Part shown: positions 1-10,035 of the stretch, piece after piece
How positions within the stretch are numbered: the first letter of the stretch is position 1
Layout of the letters: each line of letters begins with the position of its first letter
From: an uncultured Roseibium sp.
Lineage (GTDB): Bacteria; Pseudomonadota; Alphaproteobacteria; Rhizobiales; Stappiaceae
Assembly (NCBI RefSeq): GCF_947499295.1
Contig: NZ_CANMNP010000001.1
Location: 248,001 to 312,000 of the forward strand
Direction: 5' to 3'
DNA length: 64,000 bases
Made by a program: the position numbers and the translations under genes
Notes under the pieces: generated by a model
Database searches by the model: none
Told to the model about the DNA's origin: nothing
What the model saw: the letters and a program-made list of their open reading frames with translations, nothing else

Positions 1-621
1 AAGCCTTATCACGCCACTCCTGTCTTTTCCGACCAGCTGGAATATGTCGAGATCAACCCTTTCTGGAATGTGCCCTACTCCATCGCAACGAAGGAATACC
101 TCCCCAAGCTGAAGCAGGACCCCTCAGCCCTGACCAGCAAGAAAATCAGGATATTCCGGGATGGAACTGAAATTGCCCCGACGCAAATTGCCTGGAACGG
201 CTATTCGCGCGGCAATTTTCCGTTCCGACTGCGCCAGGACCCAGGCGATGGAAATGCTCTCGGCCGGATCAAGTTCATGTTCCCGAACCGGTTCAATATC
301 TATATCCACGACACGCCGTCCAAATCCTTGTTCTCTCGGTCGGAGCGCGCGTTCAGCCACGGTTGCATCCGGGTCTCCAACCCGTTTGGGCTAGCCGACG
401 TGCTTCTTGTCGATAGTGCCGTGAATCCGGGACACTGGGAAACAGTCAGAGACAGTGAAAAACGAACTGTCATCAAGCCCAAGGTGCCCATAGAAGTGCA
501 TCTGACCTATCTGACAGCATGGATGAACAAGGACGGGTCAACGCATTTCAGAAAGGACATCTATGAGCGGGACAAGGTTCTTCTGAAAGCGCTGCGAACA
601 GCGATGACAAAGAACCTCTAA
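1..621 (+). CDS. L,D-transpeptidase (YkuD/YcbB-type), C-terminal part
   Basis: The reading frame is open from base 1, so the gene is cut by the window edge and 206 residues are visible. L,D-transpeptidases make 3-3 cross-links in peptidoglycan or attach proteins to it in the periplasm. The visible part opens with an NPFWNVP stretch typical of the large YcbB/LdtD branch. The YkuD catalytic signature follows: His at visible residue 103 (YIHDTPSK) and SHGCIR at about 119-124, with the nucleophile Cys at bases 364-366. About 80 residues of C-terminal extension follow. The N-terminal half, where a signal peptide and peptidoglycan-binding domain would lie, is outside the window. Confidence 0.9.
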   Translation, partial: KPYHATPVFSDQLEYVEINPFWNVPYSIATKEYLPKLKQDPSALTSKKIRIFRDGTEIAPTQIAWNGYSRGNFPFRLRQDPGDGNALGRIKFMFPNRFNIYIHDTPSKSLFSRSERAFSHGCIRVSNPFGLADVLLVDSAVNPGHWETVRDSEKRTVIKPKVPIEVHLTYLTAWMNKDGSTHFRKDIYERDKVLLKALRTAMTKNL

Positions 622-760
622 ATGAGTAAACATCTGAAAACAAAAGATTAATTCAGCGTTTACGAAACTGAACGGTAGCTGAATGTGACACTCAGCATGG
701 GTTCAAGGCCACAAGCCTAATCTCCAGTCAATCGATACGGATTGCCATCAGGAGATACCC

Positions 761-949
761 ATGTTGAACCGCCTCTTTGTCATAGTCTTTCTGGCCATTG
801 TTTTTGGCGGCCCATTTGCAGCCATCGTCGTCATCACCGACGGCACCAAAGCTTTCGGTCAGGAAATGCAGCAGAAAAGCATGTGCTGGATGACAGGCAC
901 AGGTTGCGGAAACGGCAACATCATTGTCACGGTCGCCAGCCGTATTTAA
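761..949 (+). CDS. Small membrane or exported peptide, unknown function
   Basis: A 62-residue product that I do not recognise. The ATG has a good ribosome binding site (AGGAGA, five bases upstream). Residues 4-26 are a hydrophobic segment that could be a signal peptide or single membrane anchor. A short mature part follows with two cysteines in MCWMTGTGCGNGN. It lies 68 bp upstream of the ArsR gene on the same strand and could share its transcript. The clear SD and membrane segment make it more than a chance frame, but no family assignment is possible. Confidence 0.5.
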   Translation: MLNRLFVIVFLAIVFGGPFAAIVVITDGTKAFGQEMQQKSMCWMTGTGCGNGNIIVTVASRI

Positions 950-1017
950 AAGCGCCTGCACTGCTTTGGCCAAGCGCCTCACTTGCAGTGCGATCCTTTG
1001 TTTGGCAAGGTTACCTC

Positions 1018-1359
1018 ATGGAATACAAGGCACTAGAAGAAAAAGCGGAATCTGCGGCGGAATTTCTAAAGATGATGGCATCCGCGCCGCGCCTGCTGCT
1101 GATGTGTCTGGTCCTGGAAGAGGAACGCTGCGTCAGCGATTTGGCTGAAAAAACCGGGTTGCGTATGCCTACGGTTTCACAGCAGTTGGCCTTATTGCGC
1201 GCACAGGGATTGGTGACAACGCGGCGCGAAGGAACAACGATTTACTATCGACTGGCAAGCGAACCGGTCAAAGACATCATGGCCATGCTGTACAAGCATT
1301 TTTGCGCCGATGCCGATCTTCCGGTCGCCAAGCATCTCGAAACGCTTGACGCGGACTGA
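1018..1359 (+). CDS. ArsR/SmtB-family winged-helix regulator
   Basis: A 113-residue, single-domain DNA-binding protein. The winged helix runs from about residue 20 to 90, with recognition region LRMPTVSQQLALLRAQGL and wing RREGTTIYYRL. Family members repress metal- or stress-responsive genes as dimers. The metal-sensing ELCVCDL motif of ArsR appears here as ERCVSDL, so only one of the two cysteines is kept and the inducer cannot be predicted. The ATG at 1018 was chosen because the family N-terminus starts there; the frame is open further upstream without family similarity. Targets are unknown. Confidence 0.85.
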   Translation: MEYKALEEKAESAAEFLKMMASAPRLLLMCLVLEEERCVSDLAEKTGLRMPTVSQQLALLRAQGLVTTRREGTTIYYRLASEPVKDIMAMLYKHFCADADLPVAKHLETLDAD

Positions 1360-1387
1360 CCCGCGCCAAGGCCAATTGTTATCAAAA

Positions 1388-1903
1388 TCAGTCGCTCAGG
1401 TAGTCACCGCAGTTTGGCGGCATTTGATCACCCCAGGGCATCAGCGGCACCGTCGAAGTGGAATTCTTCGGGCTACCTTCAATCAGCTTGTCTGAGTAGA
1501 CCAGGTAGACCAGAACATTTCGCTTTGTGTCGCACCCCCGCACGATACGCATCTTCTTGAACATGAACGATCGACGCTGACGAAACATTTCCTCGCCCTG
1601 CTCGAAGTTTTCCTTGATCGTTACCGGCCCGACCTGGCGACAGGCCAGCGAAACATCGGAAACCTCTTCCGCAACACCCAGCCAGCCTGACACGCCCCCC
1701 TTCTCCGGAACCGTGAAATGGCAGGCAACGCCATCGACCAGTGGATCGTCGATTGCATAGGTTGCCAGCTTGTGATCCGGGGTCAAGAATTTCCAGACGG
1801 TCGATTTCTTGAAAATCAAATCGGGATCGTCGTCAGCGAACGCCAGGCCCGCACCGTGAACACAAACGGCCAGTGCAAAAGCGACGGCTGTCAAAAAACG
1901 CAT
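1388..1903 (-). CDS. creA: CreA family periplasmic protein
   Basis: A 171-residue exported protein of the CreA family, widespread in Proteobacteria and functionally uncharacterised. Residues 1-23 form a signal peptide ending AGLAFA. The mature part has the family pattern: IFKKSTVWKFLTPDHKLATY, a Cys in DGVACHF, a second Cys in VSLACRQVGP, FMFKKMRIVRGCD with a third Cys, and a NVLVYLVYSDKL strand. The start ATG has GGAGA six bases upstream. It stands alone, tail to tail with the ArsR gene. Confidence 0.9.
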   Translation of the reverse strand: MRFLTAVAFALAVCVHGAGLAFADDDPDLIFKKSTVWKFLTPDHKLATYAIDDPLVDGVACHFTVPEKGGVSGWLGVAEEVSDVSLACRQVGPVTIKENFEQGEEMFRQRRSFMFKKMRIVRGCDTKRNVLVYLVYSDKLIEGSPKNSTSTVPLMPWGDQMPPNCGDYLSD

Positions 1904-2032
1904 TGATATTCTCCAGATCTTAGGAACGCCTCACATGTGGGGGCCTTACAATCATGATCAAGCGCTAGACAGAGAAAACGCGCGCTGGTCAAGCGCGCGT
2001 CAAACTCAAGAAGACCATATCTCTCGCTGAAA

Positions 2033-3262
2033 TCAGCGAACTCCTTCCAGAACCTTTTCCTGGTTTTCACCATCACCTTGCCGCGATGCGACGGTTGTTT
2101 CATCGCCATCGTCGGCGATATCATCTGCAGTAAGGTCCAGATCTTCACCTTCGTCATCTTGCTCTGGTCCGGAGACCAGCGAAGCGGCAAAATCGGTGTC
2201 GGTGACAAGCTCAGACTGGCTGTCTTCGACTGTCTGATCCCCGTCGGCCTCATCGGACTGCGCTGCAACTGCCACCTGTTCATCGGAAGCTGCGTCGTCC
2301 GGCGTCGATTGAGATCCCCCCAAAGCATCAACCAAATCCGCACAACGCTCAAGGGTCCAGATTTGTGGTTGATCGAGCCCAAGCGCCTCATCATAGGCGC
2401 GTGCGACATTGAAAGGCAGGTGAAACTCAAAGTTCTCGCGCGACCCGAACTGAGGCTCCAGTGCGTCCTTGACGGCGAGATAAGTGTCCCGAAGACCGAG
2501 GCTCTGCTCCACACAGGCAGACGCTGCATCTCGAAGAGTAATGACGTAATCCCTCGTCATTTCTACGGCGGTCGCAACTGCCGGACCACCCTTGGCAGAC
2601 TTTCCACGTCCGGGCATCAGAGCGTTCGGACGAAATGCGGTCACACGATCGAGCGCACGCGGCCAGTCCGTCAGATGAGCATCCCCGCAATAGGGAACAC
2701 TTGTTTTTTGCACCAAATCGCCCGCAAATATGACTGAACTCTGCGGTACCCAGACAACCATATCGCCCATGGTGTGACCTCGGCCAAGGTGCATAAGACG
2801 AACTTCCATTCCGCCGAGGTCGATCGTCATTGAAGACGCAATCGTCATACTGGGCTGAATGACAGTGCTGTCTGCTGGAAGGTCTGAAAAAAGTGCCGAA
2901 TCGCGGTCACACAACACACGGATATCATCGGATCCACGCGTATCGATCATCCGTCTTGTCAGGTCAGATGCAATGACATCCGCGGGCTCGAAAGCCGTTG
3001 CCCCAAGTGTGCTATCGGCATGAAAATGGGTCAGAACAACCTGCTTAATAGGCTTGTCCGTCAGTTCCCGTATTTTCTGGAGTACTTTTTCGGCAAGAGC
3101 AGGTGTTGCCTGTGGATCCACGACAAGAACGCCGCGTTCACCAATGATCACACCTGTGTTGGAACAACCGTCGGCGCCAAAAGCATAGCAGCCTTTTCCC
3201 AGTTCCTCGAACCGGTCATTTTTTCCCGGAACAGTCTCGGAAGGGTTCCTGATTTCCACCAT
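2033..3262 (-). CDS. MBL-fold protein with degenerate second metal site and acidic tail
   Basis: A 409-residue protein whose first ~290 residues have the metallo-beta-lactamase fold. The metal motif HxHxDH appears as HFHADS, a His follows in GRGHTMGDM and an Asp in FAGDLV, but the last His (usually PGHG) is Arg in PGRGKSA. Metal site 1 could therefore form while site 2 lacks two ligands. From about residue 310 the sequence is a low-complexity acidic tail rich in Asp, Glu, Ser and Gln. No signal peptide is seen, so it is probably cytoplasmic. Substrate unknown: hydrolase or non-catalytic. It diverges from the MarR gene across a 370-bp region. Confidence 0.75.
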   Translation of the reverse strand: MVEIRNPSETVPGKNDRFEELGKGCYAFGADGCSNTGVIIGERGVLVVDPQATPALAEKVLQKIRELTDKPIKQVVLTHFHADSTLGATAFEPADVIASDLTRRMIDTRGSDDIRVLCDRDSALFSDLPADSTVIQPSMTIASSMTIDLGGMEVRLMHLGRGHTMGDMVVWVPQSSVIFAGDLVQKTSVPYCGDAHLTDWPRALDRVTAFRPNALMPGRGKSAKGGPAVATAVEMTRDYVITLRDAASACVEQSLGLRDTYLAVKDALEPQFGSRENFEFHLPFNVARAYDEALGLDQPQIWTLERCADLVDALGGSQSTPDDAASDEQVAVAAQSDEADGDQTVEDSQSELVTDTDFAASLVSGPEQDDEGEDLDLTADDIADDGDETTVASRQGDGENQEKVLEGVR

Positions 3263-3632
3263 AGCGGCCTCGCTTTCCTGCCAGCTGAGTGTCGGCGCTT
3301 GCGGATTTCCCGCATCCGATCTTGCGCTTTAACTATTGACTGTAGCGTCTCAGCTTACGTCTCTGATTCGCAATTTCGCCCCCACCAAATCCTTAACTAT
3401 TCCCTCTTTATCAACAGATAGCTCCACGCATTTGCCGCAATTTCACTTCGATTGCGCAAGCTCTCCGCCACACTTGCTTACGCAACTTGTAATTTTCTGA
3501 AGAAGCTTCGAGTGTCTTTGCCGAAAACTTCAATTGATTATACTTGCTAGACACAGAAAATGGCCGGATCACGGCAGACCAATTCTGGCCGCGAAACAGG
3601 CTTAACGAAATTCGCAGGACGATATCGCGATC
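3263..3632. promoter_or_regulatory. Divergent intergenic region (MBL / MarR)
   Basis: 370 bp between two divergent genes, AT-richer than its surroundings, and presumably holding both promoters. It contains a direct repeat TTAACTATT at 3329-3337 and 3393-3401. No convincing operator palindrome or ORF is visible. Confidence 0.4.
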
Positions 3633-4163
3633 ATGTCAGAACAATCGAAGCAACCCCAGCATGATCCAGGCCCGGATGGCGCGGAACACCGGGTCCTGAA
3701 GTTGCGGCACTTCATGCCCTACCGTCTCAATCACCTTGCCGAGACGGTTAGCCGATCTTTTTCAAAGATTTATGCGGACAAGTATGGGATCGGGATTCCG
3801 GAGTGGCGCGTGCTGGCCACACTTGGCGAACACGGGTCCATGGCAGCCCGGGATATCGGCCGCGAAACCTCAATGCACAAGACCAAGGTCAGCAGGGCCG
3901 TTTCTTCGCTCGCCGAGAAGGGGTTTCTGGAGCGCAACAGAAGCCTTGATGATCAAAGGGAACAATCGTTGCATCTGAGCAAAGATGGGTTGGCTCTTTA
4001 TGAAGACATCGTCCCCAAGGCACTTTCCTATTCAGAAGATCTTCTCGATGCGTTGACTGAAGACCAGCAGGCCATGCTGGAGGATATTCTCGACCGGCTC
4101 GCGCGCGCCGCTGACCCGACTTCTATGGACCGAAGATCGGTCAAAAACCGTCGCCAGCATTAA
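3633..4163 (+). CDS. MarR-family transcriptional regulator
   Basis: A 176-residue winged-helix regulator. After a polar N-terminus comes the MarR core from about residue 25 to 165: dimerisation helix (LRHFMPYRLNHLAE), the HTH around ARDIGRETSMHKTKVSRAVS, and the wing LERNRSLDDQREQSLHLS. MarR proteins usually repress a neighbouring gene until a small ligand binds. The divergent MBL-fold gene is the nearest candidate target, which is inference. The C-terminus is unusually basic (RRSVKNRRQH). Confidence 0.88.
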   Translation: MSEQSKQPQHDPGPDGAEHRVLKLRHFMPYRLNHLAETVSRSFSKIYADKYGIGIPEWRVLATLGEHGSMAARDIGRETSMHKTKVSRAVSSLAEKGFLERNRSLDDQREQSLHLSKDGLALYEDIVPKALSYSEDLLDALTEDQQAMLEDILDRLARAADPTSMDRRSVKNRRQH

Positions 4164-4267
4164 CCTAACGTGAGAGCTTTCGTTGCTATTGATTGATGTT
4201 GCAGTGATAGTGTTGCCTTAGGCAATAGCCGACACGGCGTGGTGTTGAACGCTGCTGGGGATGGGTC

Positions 4268-5608
4268 ATGAGACTTTGCCGAAACGCCAAGTCCGGAAGT
4301 ATTTTGCGCACGCTTATTGTGTGCGCAGCCTTTGTCCTGCCCGCACACGATGCAATAGCGGCCAGCTGCGCCAGCTTGAAATCAGAGCTGCGCCGGCTGG
4401 AGTCCGGCTCGGGCAACCAGAGCACCACAGCACGGAAATGGAGCGCTGCGAAGCAACAGCAGCAAAATGCGATTTCCGCAGCCGAACGCGACGCGCGTTA
4501 TTTCAACTGTGCTCGAGGCAATAACCCCAACTGCGCTGGTTTGAACAGCAAGATCAAGCGCATGAAGGCCAATCTGGCCAAGATCGACAGGCAACTTGCC
4601 AGGTCTGGCGGAGGTTCGGCGAAGAACACGAATCGCATTCGGCAAATCAAGGCCTCACTCGCCAAGTGCAATCGACCCACCAATTCTCACGAAGCCAACA
4701 GAAACACGAATACCGGCGAAGACAAACCCCGCAACCTGTTTTCGCGCTTGTTCAACCCGCAGACAAGAGCCGAACCTGTTGCGGCCCATTCTGGCGACCG
4801 CGACATCCGTGCCGTACGCCGCAAGACGAGCACCAACCAGAGACGCACGCACTTTCCAACAGGCGGCACATTCCGCACGTTGTGTGTTCGAACCTGCGAC
4901 GGGTATTTCTTTCCGGTCAGCTTTTCGACAGGAAAGAACCAGTTTGTGAATGATCAGGCCCGCTGCTCTGAGATCTGTCCTGCCGCTGAAACGGAACTTT
5001 ACGTTTATCGAAATCCGGGCGGTGACCAGGCGCAAATGATGTCATTGGCAGGCGATCTTTATGCCGATCAGCCCTTCGCGCACCGATACAAGTCGGAATA
5101 TGTCGAGGGCTGCAGTTGCCGTGCGACCGGACAAGCCAAAACGCCCTCGTCCTGGACAGAATTGTCCAGCGGGTCCGGCAATCGCATATTTTTGTCGGAC
5201 ATCAGTGCGGGTCTTCCGCGCCGCACATTACAGCCGAGCCGTGGCGGAACCTTTGAGGAAGACGAGAACGCTCCCTCTCCGTTTGCCCGCACACCACTGC
5301 GTCGCGCGCACCTGCCACGCTATGAAGATCCGGACACTCTTTTCAATCTGGAAAAGGGTTTTGATGTTACAGTTTCACTTGGTCGTCTGTCTGACACACA
5401 AGGTGCGGCTGGCAACGAGTTGGCCAAGGTCACCCAAAGCAAGGACGGGCTGCCTGTACTCTCCATACGCGCGCGTCTCGGCGAAGACGATGAAGGAGAC
5501 AGCTCTTCGCCAGTGTTCAGAACACATGACGACGGTTTCCGACCGGCTCAGGACAGTCGCAAGGATGCCGTTAGGGTAGTCGGTCCAGAATATTTTGTCG
5601 CCCAATAA
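4268..5608 (+). CDS. DUF2865 secreted protein
   Basis: 446 residues. A signal peptide covers about residues 13-31 (ending AIAA). A lysine- and glutamine-rich segment with heptad character (about 34-130) suggests a coiled coil. The DUF2865 core follows at about 197-290, recognised by [36 protein letters not shown] and an aromatic AHRYKSEY stretch. Cysteines are paired and the protein is probably periplasmic. DUF2865 is found mainly in Hyphomicrobiales and has no assigned function. The 3' end overlaps the convergent gltX by 38 bp. Confidence 0.85.
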   Translation: MRLCRNAKSGSILRTLIVCAAFVLPAHDAIAASCASLKSELRRLESGSGNQSTTARKWSAAKQQQQNAISAAERDARYFNCARGNNPNCAGLNSKIKRMKANLAKIDRQLARSGGGSAKNTNRIRQIKASLAKCNRPTNSHEANRNTNTGEDKPRNLFSRLFNPQTRAEPVAAHSGDRDIRAVRRKTSTNQRRTHFPTGGTFRTLCVRTCDGYFFPVSFSTGKNQFVNDQARCSEICPAAETELYVYRNPGGDQAQMMSLAGDLYADQPFAHRYKSEYVEGCSCRATGQAKTPSSWTELSSGSGNRIFLSDISAGLPRRTLQPSRGGTFEEDENAPSPFARTPLRRAHLPRYEDPDTLFNLEKGFDVTVSLGRLSDTQGAAGNELAKVTQSKDGLPVLSIRARLGEDDEGDSSSPVFRTHDDGFRPAQDSRKDAVRVVGPEYFVAQ

Positions 5609-6932
5609 GCGGCAGCAAGGCCTTCATGTCTGGACCGTGATCCATCCCTGTCAGCACGCGGCGGAGCGGCATAAAAAGTCCACGTCCCTTCCGGCCTGTT
5701 TCCGCTTTCAAGGCTGACGTCCATGCACCCCAGCTGTCTTGCGTGATGTCGCCGTCAGGCAGGAACTCTTTTGCCTTCGCAATGAAGTCAACATCATCAT
5801 CTTCAACCCGGCTTTCGACAGGACCGACAACGACCTGCCAATAGTGGCGGGCATCCCCGACTGTTTCACAGTTTCCGCGCACAGTTTCCCAAAAATCTGC
5901 ACTTGGGCGAATACCCAGGTTGGCCAATCGGTCCTTCACAGCCTCAAACGGCAGTTCGTGGACCAGTCTGGCATTCAGGCCCTTCAGCTCCTCCAGATCG
6001 AATTTCGCGGAAGACTTCGACACGCTGGTGAGATCGAACTTCTCAACAAGCGCTGCCATTGTCGGGACTGGCTCAACTGCCTGGCTGGTGCCGGTCAGGA
6101 CTGCAAGAGACGCAACGGCCATCGGTTCCAGGCCTTCCTCTCGCAGTGAACCGATTGACAGAGCGCCTTTTCGCTTCGACAGGCCTTCACCATCCTGTGT
6201 GGTCAACAGATTATGGTGACCGAATATCGGAGGTTCGGCATTCAATGCCTTGAAAATTGCTATCTGAACAGCGGTGTTCGAAATATGGTCTTCGCCTCTG
6301 AGAATGTGGGAGACGCCCATATCGATATCGTCGACGATGGATGTGAACGTATAAAGGTAAGAGCCGTCTGCGCGGATCAGAACCGGGTCGGACATGGAAG
6401 CAAGGTCAACAGCCTGATCACCTCTGCACAGGTCTGACCATGCAACATCGGTCCGCCTGGTTGAGAACGGGTCACCATCGAAGTTCGGCAACAGGAAACG
6501 CCAATGCGCCTTGCGCCCTCCGGCTTCCAGGGCTGCGCGTTCTTCAGCGCTCAGTTTCAGTCCAGACCGGTCATAAACTGGTGGCCTGCCGAGTGCGCGT
6601 TGCCGTGAACGCCTGCGTTCCAGTTCGTCCGGCGTTTCGTAACAAGGATAAAGGAGGCCGGCATCCCTCAGCCTTTGAGCAGATACATCGTAAGTCGTCA
6701 GGCGATCAGACTGTCGCTCAATGCGGTCTGGATCTATGCCGAGCCACCTCAGGTCCTTTTCAATCGACTGCGCATATTCCTGCTTCGATCGCACCGTGTC
6801 GGTATCGTCAAAGCGCAATATGAACTGACCACCCATCTTTTGAGCGAAGAGCCAATTGTAGAGGGCGGGACGGCTGTTGCCGATGTGGATGTGGCCAGTC
6901 GGTGACGGCGCAAAACGAACAGTTACAGTCAT
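5571..6932 (-). CDS. gltX: Glutamate--tRNA ligase
   Basis: Charges tRNA-Glu (and, in bacteria using the transamidation route, possibly tRNA-Gln) with glutamate in the cytoplasm. 453 residues from the ATG at 6932, which gives the standard N-terminus [13 protein letters not shown]; the frame extends 12 codons further without family similarity. The class I HIGH motif is HIGN (about 15-18) and the KMSKS loop is LSKRKG. The catalytic Rossmann half and the helical anticodon-binding half are both complete. Many alphaproteobacteria carry two GltX paralogues; the SKRKG loop fits the second type, but specificity cannot be read from sequence alone. It overlaps the DUF2865 gene tail to tail. Confidence 0.95.
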   Translation of the reverse strand: MTVTVRFAPSPTGHIHIGNSRPALYNWLFAQKMGGQFILRFDDTDTVRSKQEYAQSIEKDLRWLGIDPDRIERQSDRLTTYDVSAQRLRDAGLLYPCYETPDELERRRSRQRALGRPPVYDRSGLKLSAEERAALEAGGRKAHWRFLLPNFDGDPFSTRRTDVAWSDLCRGDQAVDLASMSDPVLIRADGSYLYTFTSIVDDIDMGVSHILRGEDHISNTAVQIAIFKALNAEPPIFGHHNLLTTQDGEGLSKRKGALSIGSLREEGLEPMAVASLAVLTGTSQAVEPVPTMAALVEKFDLTSVSKSSAKFDLEELKGLNARLVHELPFEAVKDRLANLGIRPSADFWETVRGNCETVGDARHYWQVVVGPVESRVEDDDVDFIAKAKEFLPDGDITQDSWGAWTSALKAETGRKGRGLFMPLRRVLTGMDHGPDMKALLPLIGRQNILDRLP

Positions 6933-7115
6933 GCCGACTGAGTTAGCTTGGCAGCTTCCCTGCGGCAACCCCTAACTGGTGCAAGCCACATAAATGAGAC
7001 CTTTGCGGCATCGTCGGATGGCAACCAATTCGGTGAGTATCGGGCAAGCTTTCCTTTGTCGAACTGATCAAAGGTCCAGTTCAGAAGGCGCTTGAGTTTT
7101 TTGGTCCCGAAGCAT

Positions 7116-8333
7116 TCAATTTGCCGCGTGCTCCGGTCGATAAGCCTTGGCCATGATGGCGAGAACGCCACAAAAGGCAATGCAGTAGAGCCCTACCGCC
7201 ATGATTTGTAAATCGAAGGAAATTCCCAGATCAATCAGCCACCCCATCAGGCCTGGGCCGGCTGCCGATGCGAACACCATAAAGGCAAACGCCACTGATC
7301 TGATCGCACCCATATTGGTGGTTCCGTAGACCTCGGGCCACAAAGCCCCGACCAACGTGCCGTTGAAACCGTTTGAGATCCCGACAAGACCCAAAAAAAC
7401 AAAGGCCGCGGCAGGGGCGTGAAAGAACGCAAGCACAGCACAGGCAATTGTCAGGGGCAAAAGAGTGAATGGCAGAAGCTGGCGAGCGGAATACCGATCT
7501 ATCAGCGGACCGATGACAAGCGCTGCGCAGACAACGCCCAGAGCCATGATGACAAACGCGCTGGCGAACACTTCGAGCGACCAACCTCGCAGCTCCACCA
7601 GATAGACCTGGTGAAAGAAGATCGCAGTACCAATAAACGCCGGTGCGTTGACGCCGAAGGAAACCAACCAGAACCTGGGATCCCGCAGGACCTCCGGCCG
7701 TGTCCATTGGCGTCCCTCTGGCCCCTTTTCCGCAACTTCCTTCGCGCTCGGCACTCTGTCTTTTGCAAGCAGCGTCAATATCACTGGCATGGACACAACA
7801 ATCAGCACGAGTGCAGAAACAGTCCATGCCCCGCGCCAGCCGAACAGACCGCTCAAGGCAACAAAACAGATCGGAAACAGAGCCTCCGCCGTCGGGAATC
7901 CCATCGTGGCGATTGAAACTGCCCTGCCCCTTTGTGCGGAGAACCAGCGTCCTGACGCAGTGATCGCCGTGTGCGTCATCATTCCCTGCCCGCAAAGGCG
8001 AAGACCGTAAAAGGCAACAAAGATCATCCAGACAGACGTTGTGTTCGCCATCAAGACACAAAACAGCGCAAGACCGACCATCACGACGGCAGCAATCCGC
8101 TGCACCGGAAAATGATCCAGGCTCTTGCCCACATAGGGCAGCGTCAGAGCACTGCCCAAGGTTGCGAACATGTATAAAAGGCCGATGTCACCGTGACTGA
8201 GACTGAATTCGGCCCGCAAGGAGCCGGCGGACAAGGAAATGAAAAACGTCTGCCCAAAACCGGAAAACACAGCCATCAAATAGGAAGCCGAGAGCCAACG
8301 CGCGTTGTCACGCAGAAAACTGAAATAGCTCAT
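7116..8333 (-). CDS. MFS transporter
   Basis: A 405-residue, roughly 12-helix carrier of the major facilitator superfamily in the inner membrane. The helices start immediately after MSYFSFLRDNARW. The loop between helices 2 and 3 has PYVGKSLDHFPVQR, in the place of the MFS A-motif. Substrate unknown; the resemblance is to the broad oxalate/formate and monocarboxylate-type branch. The frame is open 49 codons upstream, but that part lies inside nadE and is non-hydrophobic, so the ATG at 8333 is preferred. It lies 35 bp downstream of nadE on the same strand and may be co-transcribed. Confidence 0.85.
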   Translation of the reverse strand: MSYFSFLRDNARWLSASYLMAVFSGFGQTFFISLSAGSLRAEFSLSHGDIGLLYMFATLGSALTLPYVGKSLDHFPVQRIAAVVMVGLALFCVLMANTTSVWMIFVAFYGLRLCGQGMMTHTAITASGRWFSAQRGRAVSIATMGFPTAEALFPICFVALSGLFGWRGAWTVSALVLIVVSMPVILTLLAKDRVPSAKEVAEKGPEGRQWTRPEVLRDPRFWLVSFGVNAPAFIGTAIFFHQVYLVELRGWSLEVFASAFVIMALGVVCAALVIGPLIDRYSARQLLPFTLLPLTIACAVLAFFHAPAAAFVFLGLVGISNGFNGTLVGALWPEVYGTTNMGAIRSVAFAFMVFASAAGPGLMGWLIDLGISFDLQIMAVGLYCIAFCGVLAIMAKAYRPEHAAN

Positions 8334-8367
8334 GTAGCCTGCCAGGCAGAAAGATATAGAACCGGCG

Positions 8368-10035
8368 TCAGGTGCGGTCCCGGAACCTGTTGGTAATTGG
8401 GTAGCGGCGGTCTTTGCCGAAATTCCGCTCCGTGATCTTGACGCCGGGAGGCGCCTGACGTCGTTTGTATTCGGCGACATAAAGCAAGTGCTCGATACGA
8501 TGGATCAACGCTCTGTCATGGCCGCGTTTTTCGATGTCACTAACGGACATTTCCTCTTCTACCAGACACTCCAGAATGTCATCGAGAACATCATAGGGAG
8601 GCAACGAATCCTGATCCGTCTGATTTTCGCGAAGTTCGGCAGTCGGAACTTTGGTGATGATATTGGAGGGAATAACCTCTCCGTCCGGCCCAAGCAGCCC
8701 GTTGGGCAGATGTGCGTTACGCCAGGCTGCCAAATGATAAACCTGTGTCTTATATAGGTCCTTGATGGGATTGTAGCCGCCGTTCATGTCGCCATAAAGG
8801 GTCGCATACCCGACCGACATTTCCGACTTGTTGCCAGTCGTCATAACCATTTTGCCGAATTTGTTGGAGACGGCCATCAAGATGACACCACGGGCCCGTG
8901 ACTGCAGGTTTTCTTCTGTCGTGTCTTCCTGGGTTCCACTGAATAGAGCGGAAAGAGCGGAAGTGAACCCTTCCACGGGCTCTGCAATCGGAACCGTGTC
9001 ATAGCGGATGCCAAGAGCATTGGCGCACGCAGCTGCGTCCTCGATGCTTTCCTCAGACGTATACCGAAAAGGCAGCATGATCGCATGCACCCTGTCGGCA
9101 CCCAGCGCATCCACCGCCATGGCGGCACAAATGGCGGAATCGATCCCCCCAGACAGACCCAGAACGACACCCGGAAATCCGTTCTTGTTGACATAGTCAC
9201 CAAGTCCCATGACGCAGGCACGCCAATTGGCCTCGTCAAGGTCCGGAAGTTTAGCGAATTCGCCATTTTCACAGACCCAGGTTTCACCGGACCTCGTCCA
9301 GTCGCTTATACCGATGCCGGGCTCAAATTGTGGCATCTGAAACGCGAGGCTTCTGTCCGCTGCCAAAGCAAAGGATCCGCCATCGAAGACGAGCTCGTCC
9401 TGCCCACCAAGCTGATTGCAGTAGATCAGAGGCAAATCTGTCTCAACAACCCGGGCGACAACCACTTGCATGCGTTCTTCGGCACGGTTCTCCCAATATG
9501 GAGACCCGTTTGGTACCATCAAAAGTTCAGCGCCAGTTTCTTCAAGGCATTCGCAGACTTCGTCATTCCAGATGTCTTCACAGATCGGCAAACCGATGCG
9601 AACACCTCTGAAATCGACCGGACCGGGCAACGGGCCTGCTGCAAAGACCCGTTTTTCGTCAAAAACGCTATAGTTAGGTAGATCGTATTTGTAACGGACC
9701 GCTTTTATTTCGCCAGCGTCAAGCAACACGACTGCGTTGTAGACCTGACCGTCGTCAGCTCTCCAAGGCGTGCCAACCACCAGTGCAGGCCCAGCATCGG
9801 CCGTTTCCTTTGCCAGCGCTTCCACACATTCCATGCACCGACTGACAAATGCCGGTTTCAGAACAAGGTCTTCGGGCAAATAGCCGGAGAGCACCAGTTC
9901 TGAAGTCAGAACGATATCCGCCTTCTTTGCGGCGGCTTCGGCACGGGCCTTTCTAACAAGGTCCGTATTGCCGGCCACATCGCCAACGGTCGGGTTCAGC
10001 TGCGCGACAGCCAGTCTAAAACGATCAGATATCAT
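8368..10035 (-). CDS. nadE: Glutamine-dependent NAD+ synthetase
   Basis: Catalyses the last step of NAD+ synthesis: ATP-dependent amidation of nicotinate adenine dinucleotide with glutamine-derived ammonia. About 555 residues. The N-terminal nitrilase-like glutaminase domain (about 1-260) has its triad visible: Glu46 (SELVLSGY), Lys116 (YKYDLPNY) and Cys152 (PICEDIW). The C-terminal synthetase domain (from about 285) has the P-loop SGGIDSA and the MVMTTGNKSEMSVGY segment. The ATG at 10035 gives the family N-terminus MISDRFRLAVAQLNP; an ATG 24 bases upstream is an alternative. A salvage operon at 54-56 kb feeds the same cofactor by a different route. Confidence 0.95.
   Translation of the reverse strand: MISDRFRLAVAQLNPTVGDVAGNTDLVRKARAEAAAKKADIVLTSELVLSGYLPEDLVLKPAFVSRCMECVEALAKETADAGPALVVGTPWRADDGQVYNAVVLLDAGEIKAVRYKYDLPNYSVFDEKRVFAAGPLPGPVDFRGVRIGLPICEDIWNDEVCECLEETGAELLMVPNGSPYWENRAEERMQVVVARVVETDLPLIYCNQLGGQDELVFDGGSFALAADRSLAFQMPQFEPGIGISDWTRSGETWVCENGEFAKLPDLDEANWRACVMGLGDYVNKNGFPGVVLGLSGGIDSAICAAMAVDALGADRVHAIMLPFRYTSEESIEDAAACANALGIRYDTVPIAEPVEGFTSALSALFSGTQEDTTEENLQSRARGVILMAVSNKFGKMVMTTGNKSEMSVGYATLYGDMNGGYNPIKDLYKTQVYHLAAWRNAHLPNGLLGPDGEVIPSNIITKVPTAELRENQTDQDSLPPYDVLDDILECLVEEEMSVSDIEKRGHDRALIHRIEHLLYVAEYKRRQAPPGVKITERNFGKDRRYPITNRFRDRT

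Noticed and set aside
1891..2529. 212-codon minus-strand frame
   Set aside because: Alternative frame through the acidic tail of the MBL-fold gene; composition is an artefact of the tail codons.
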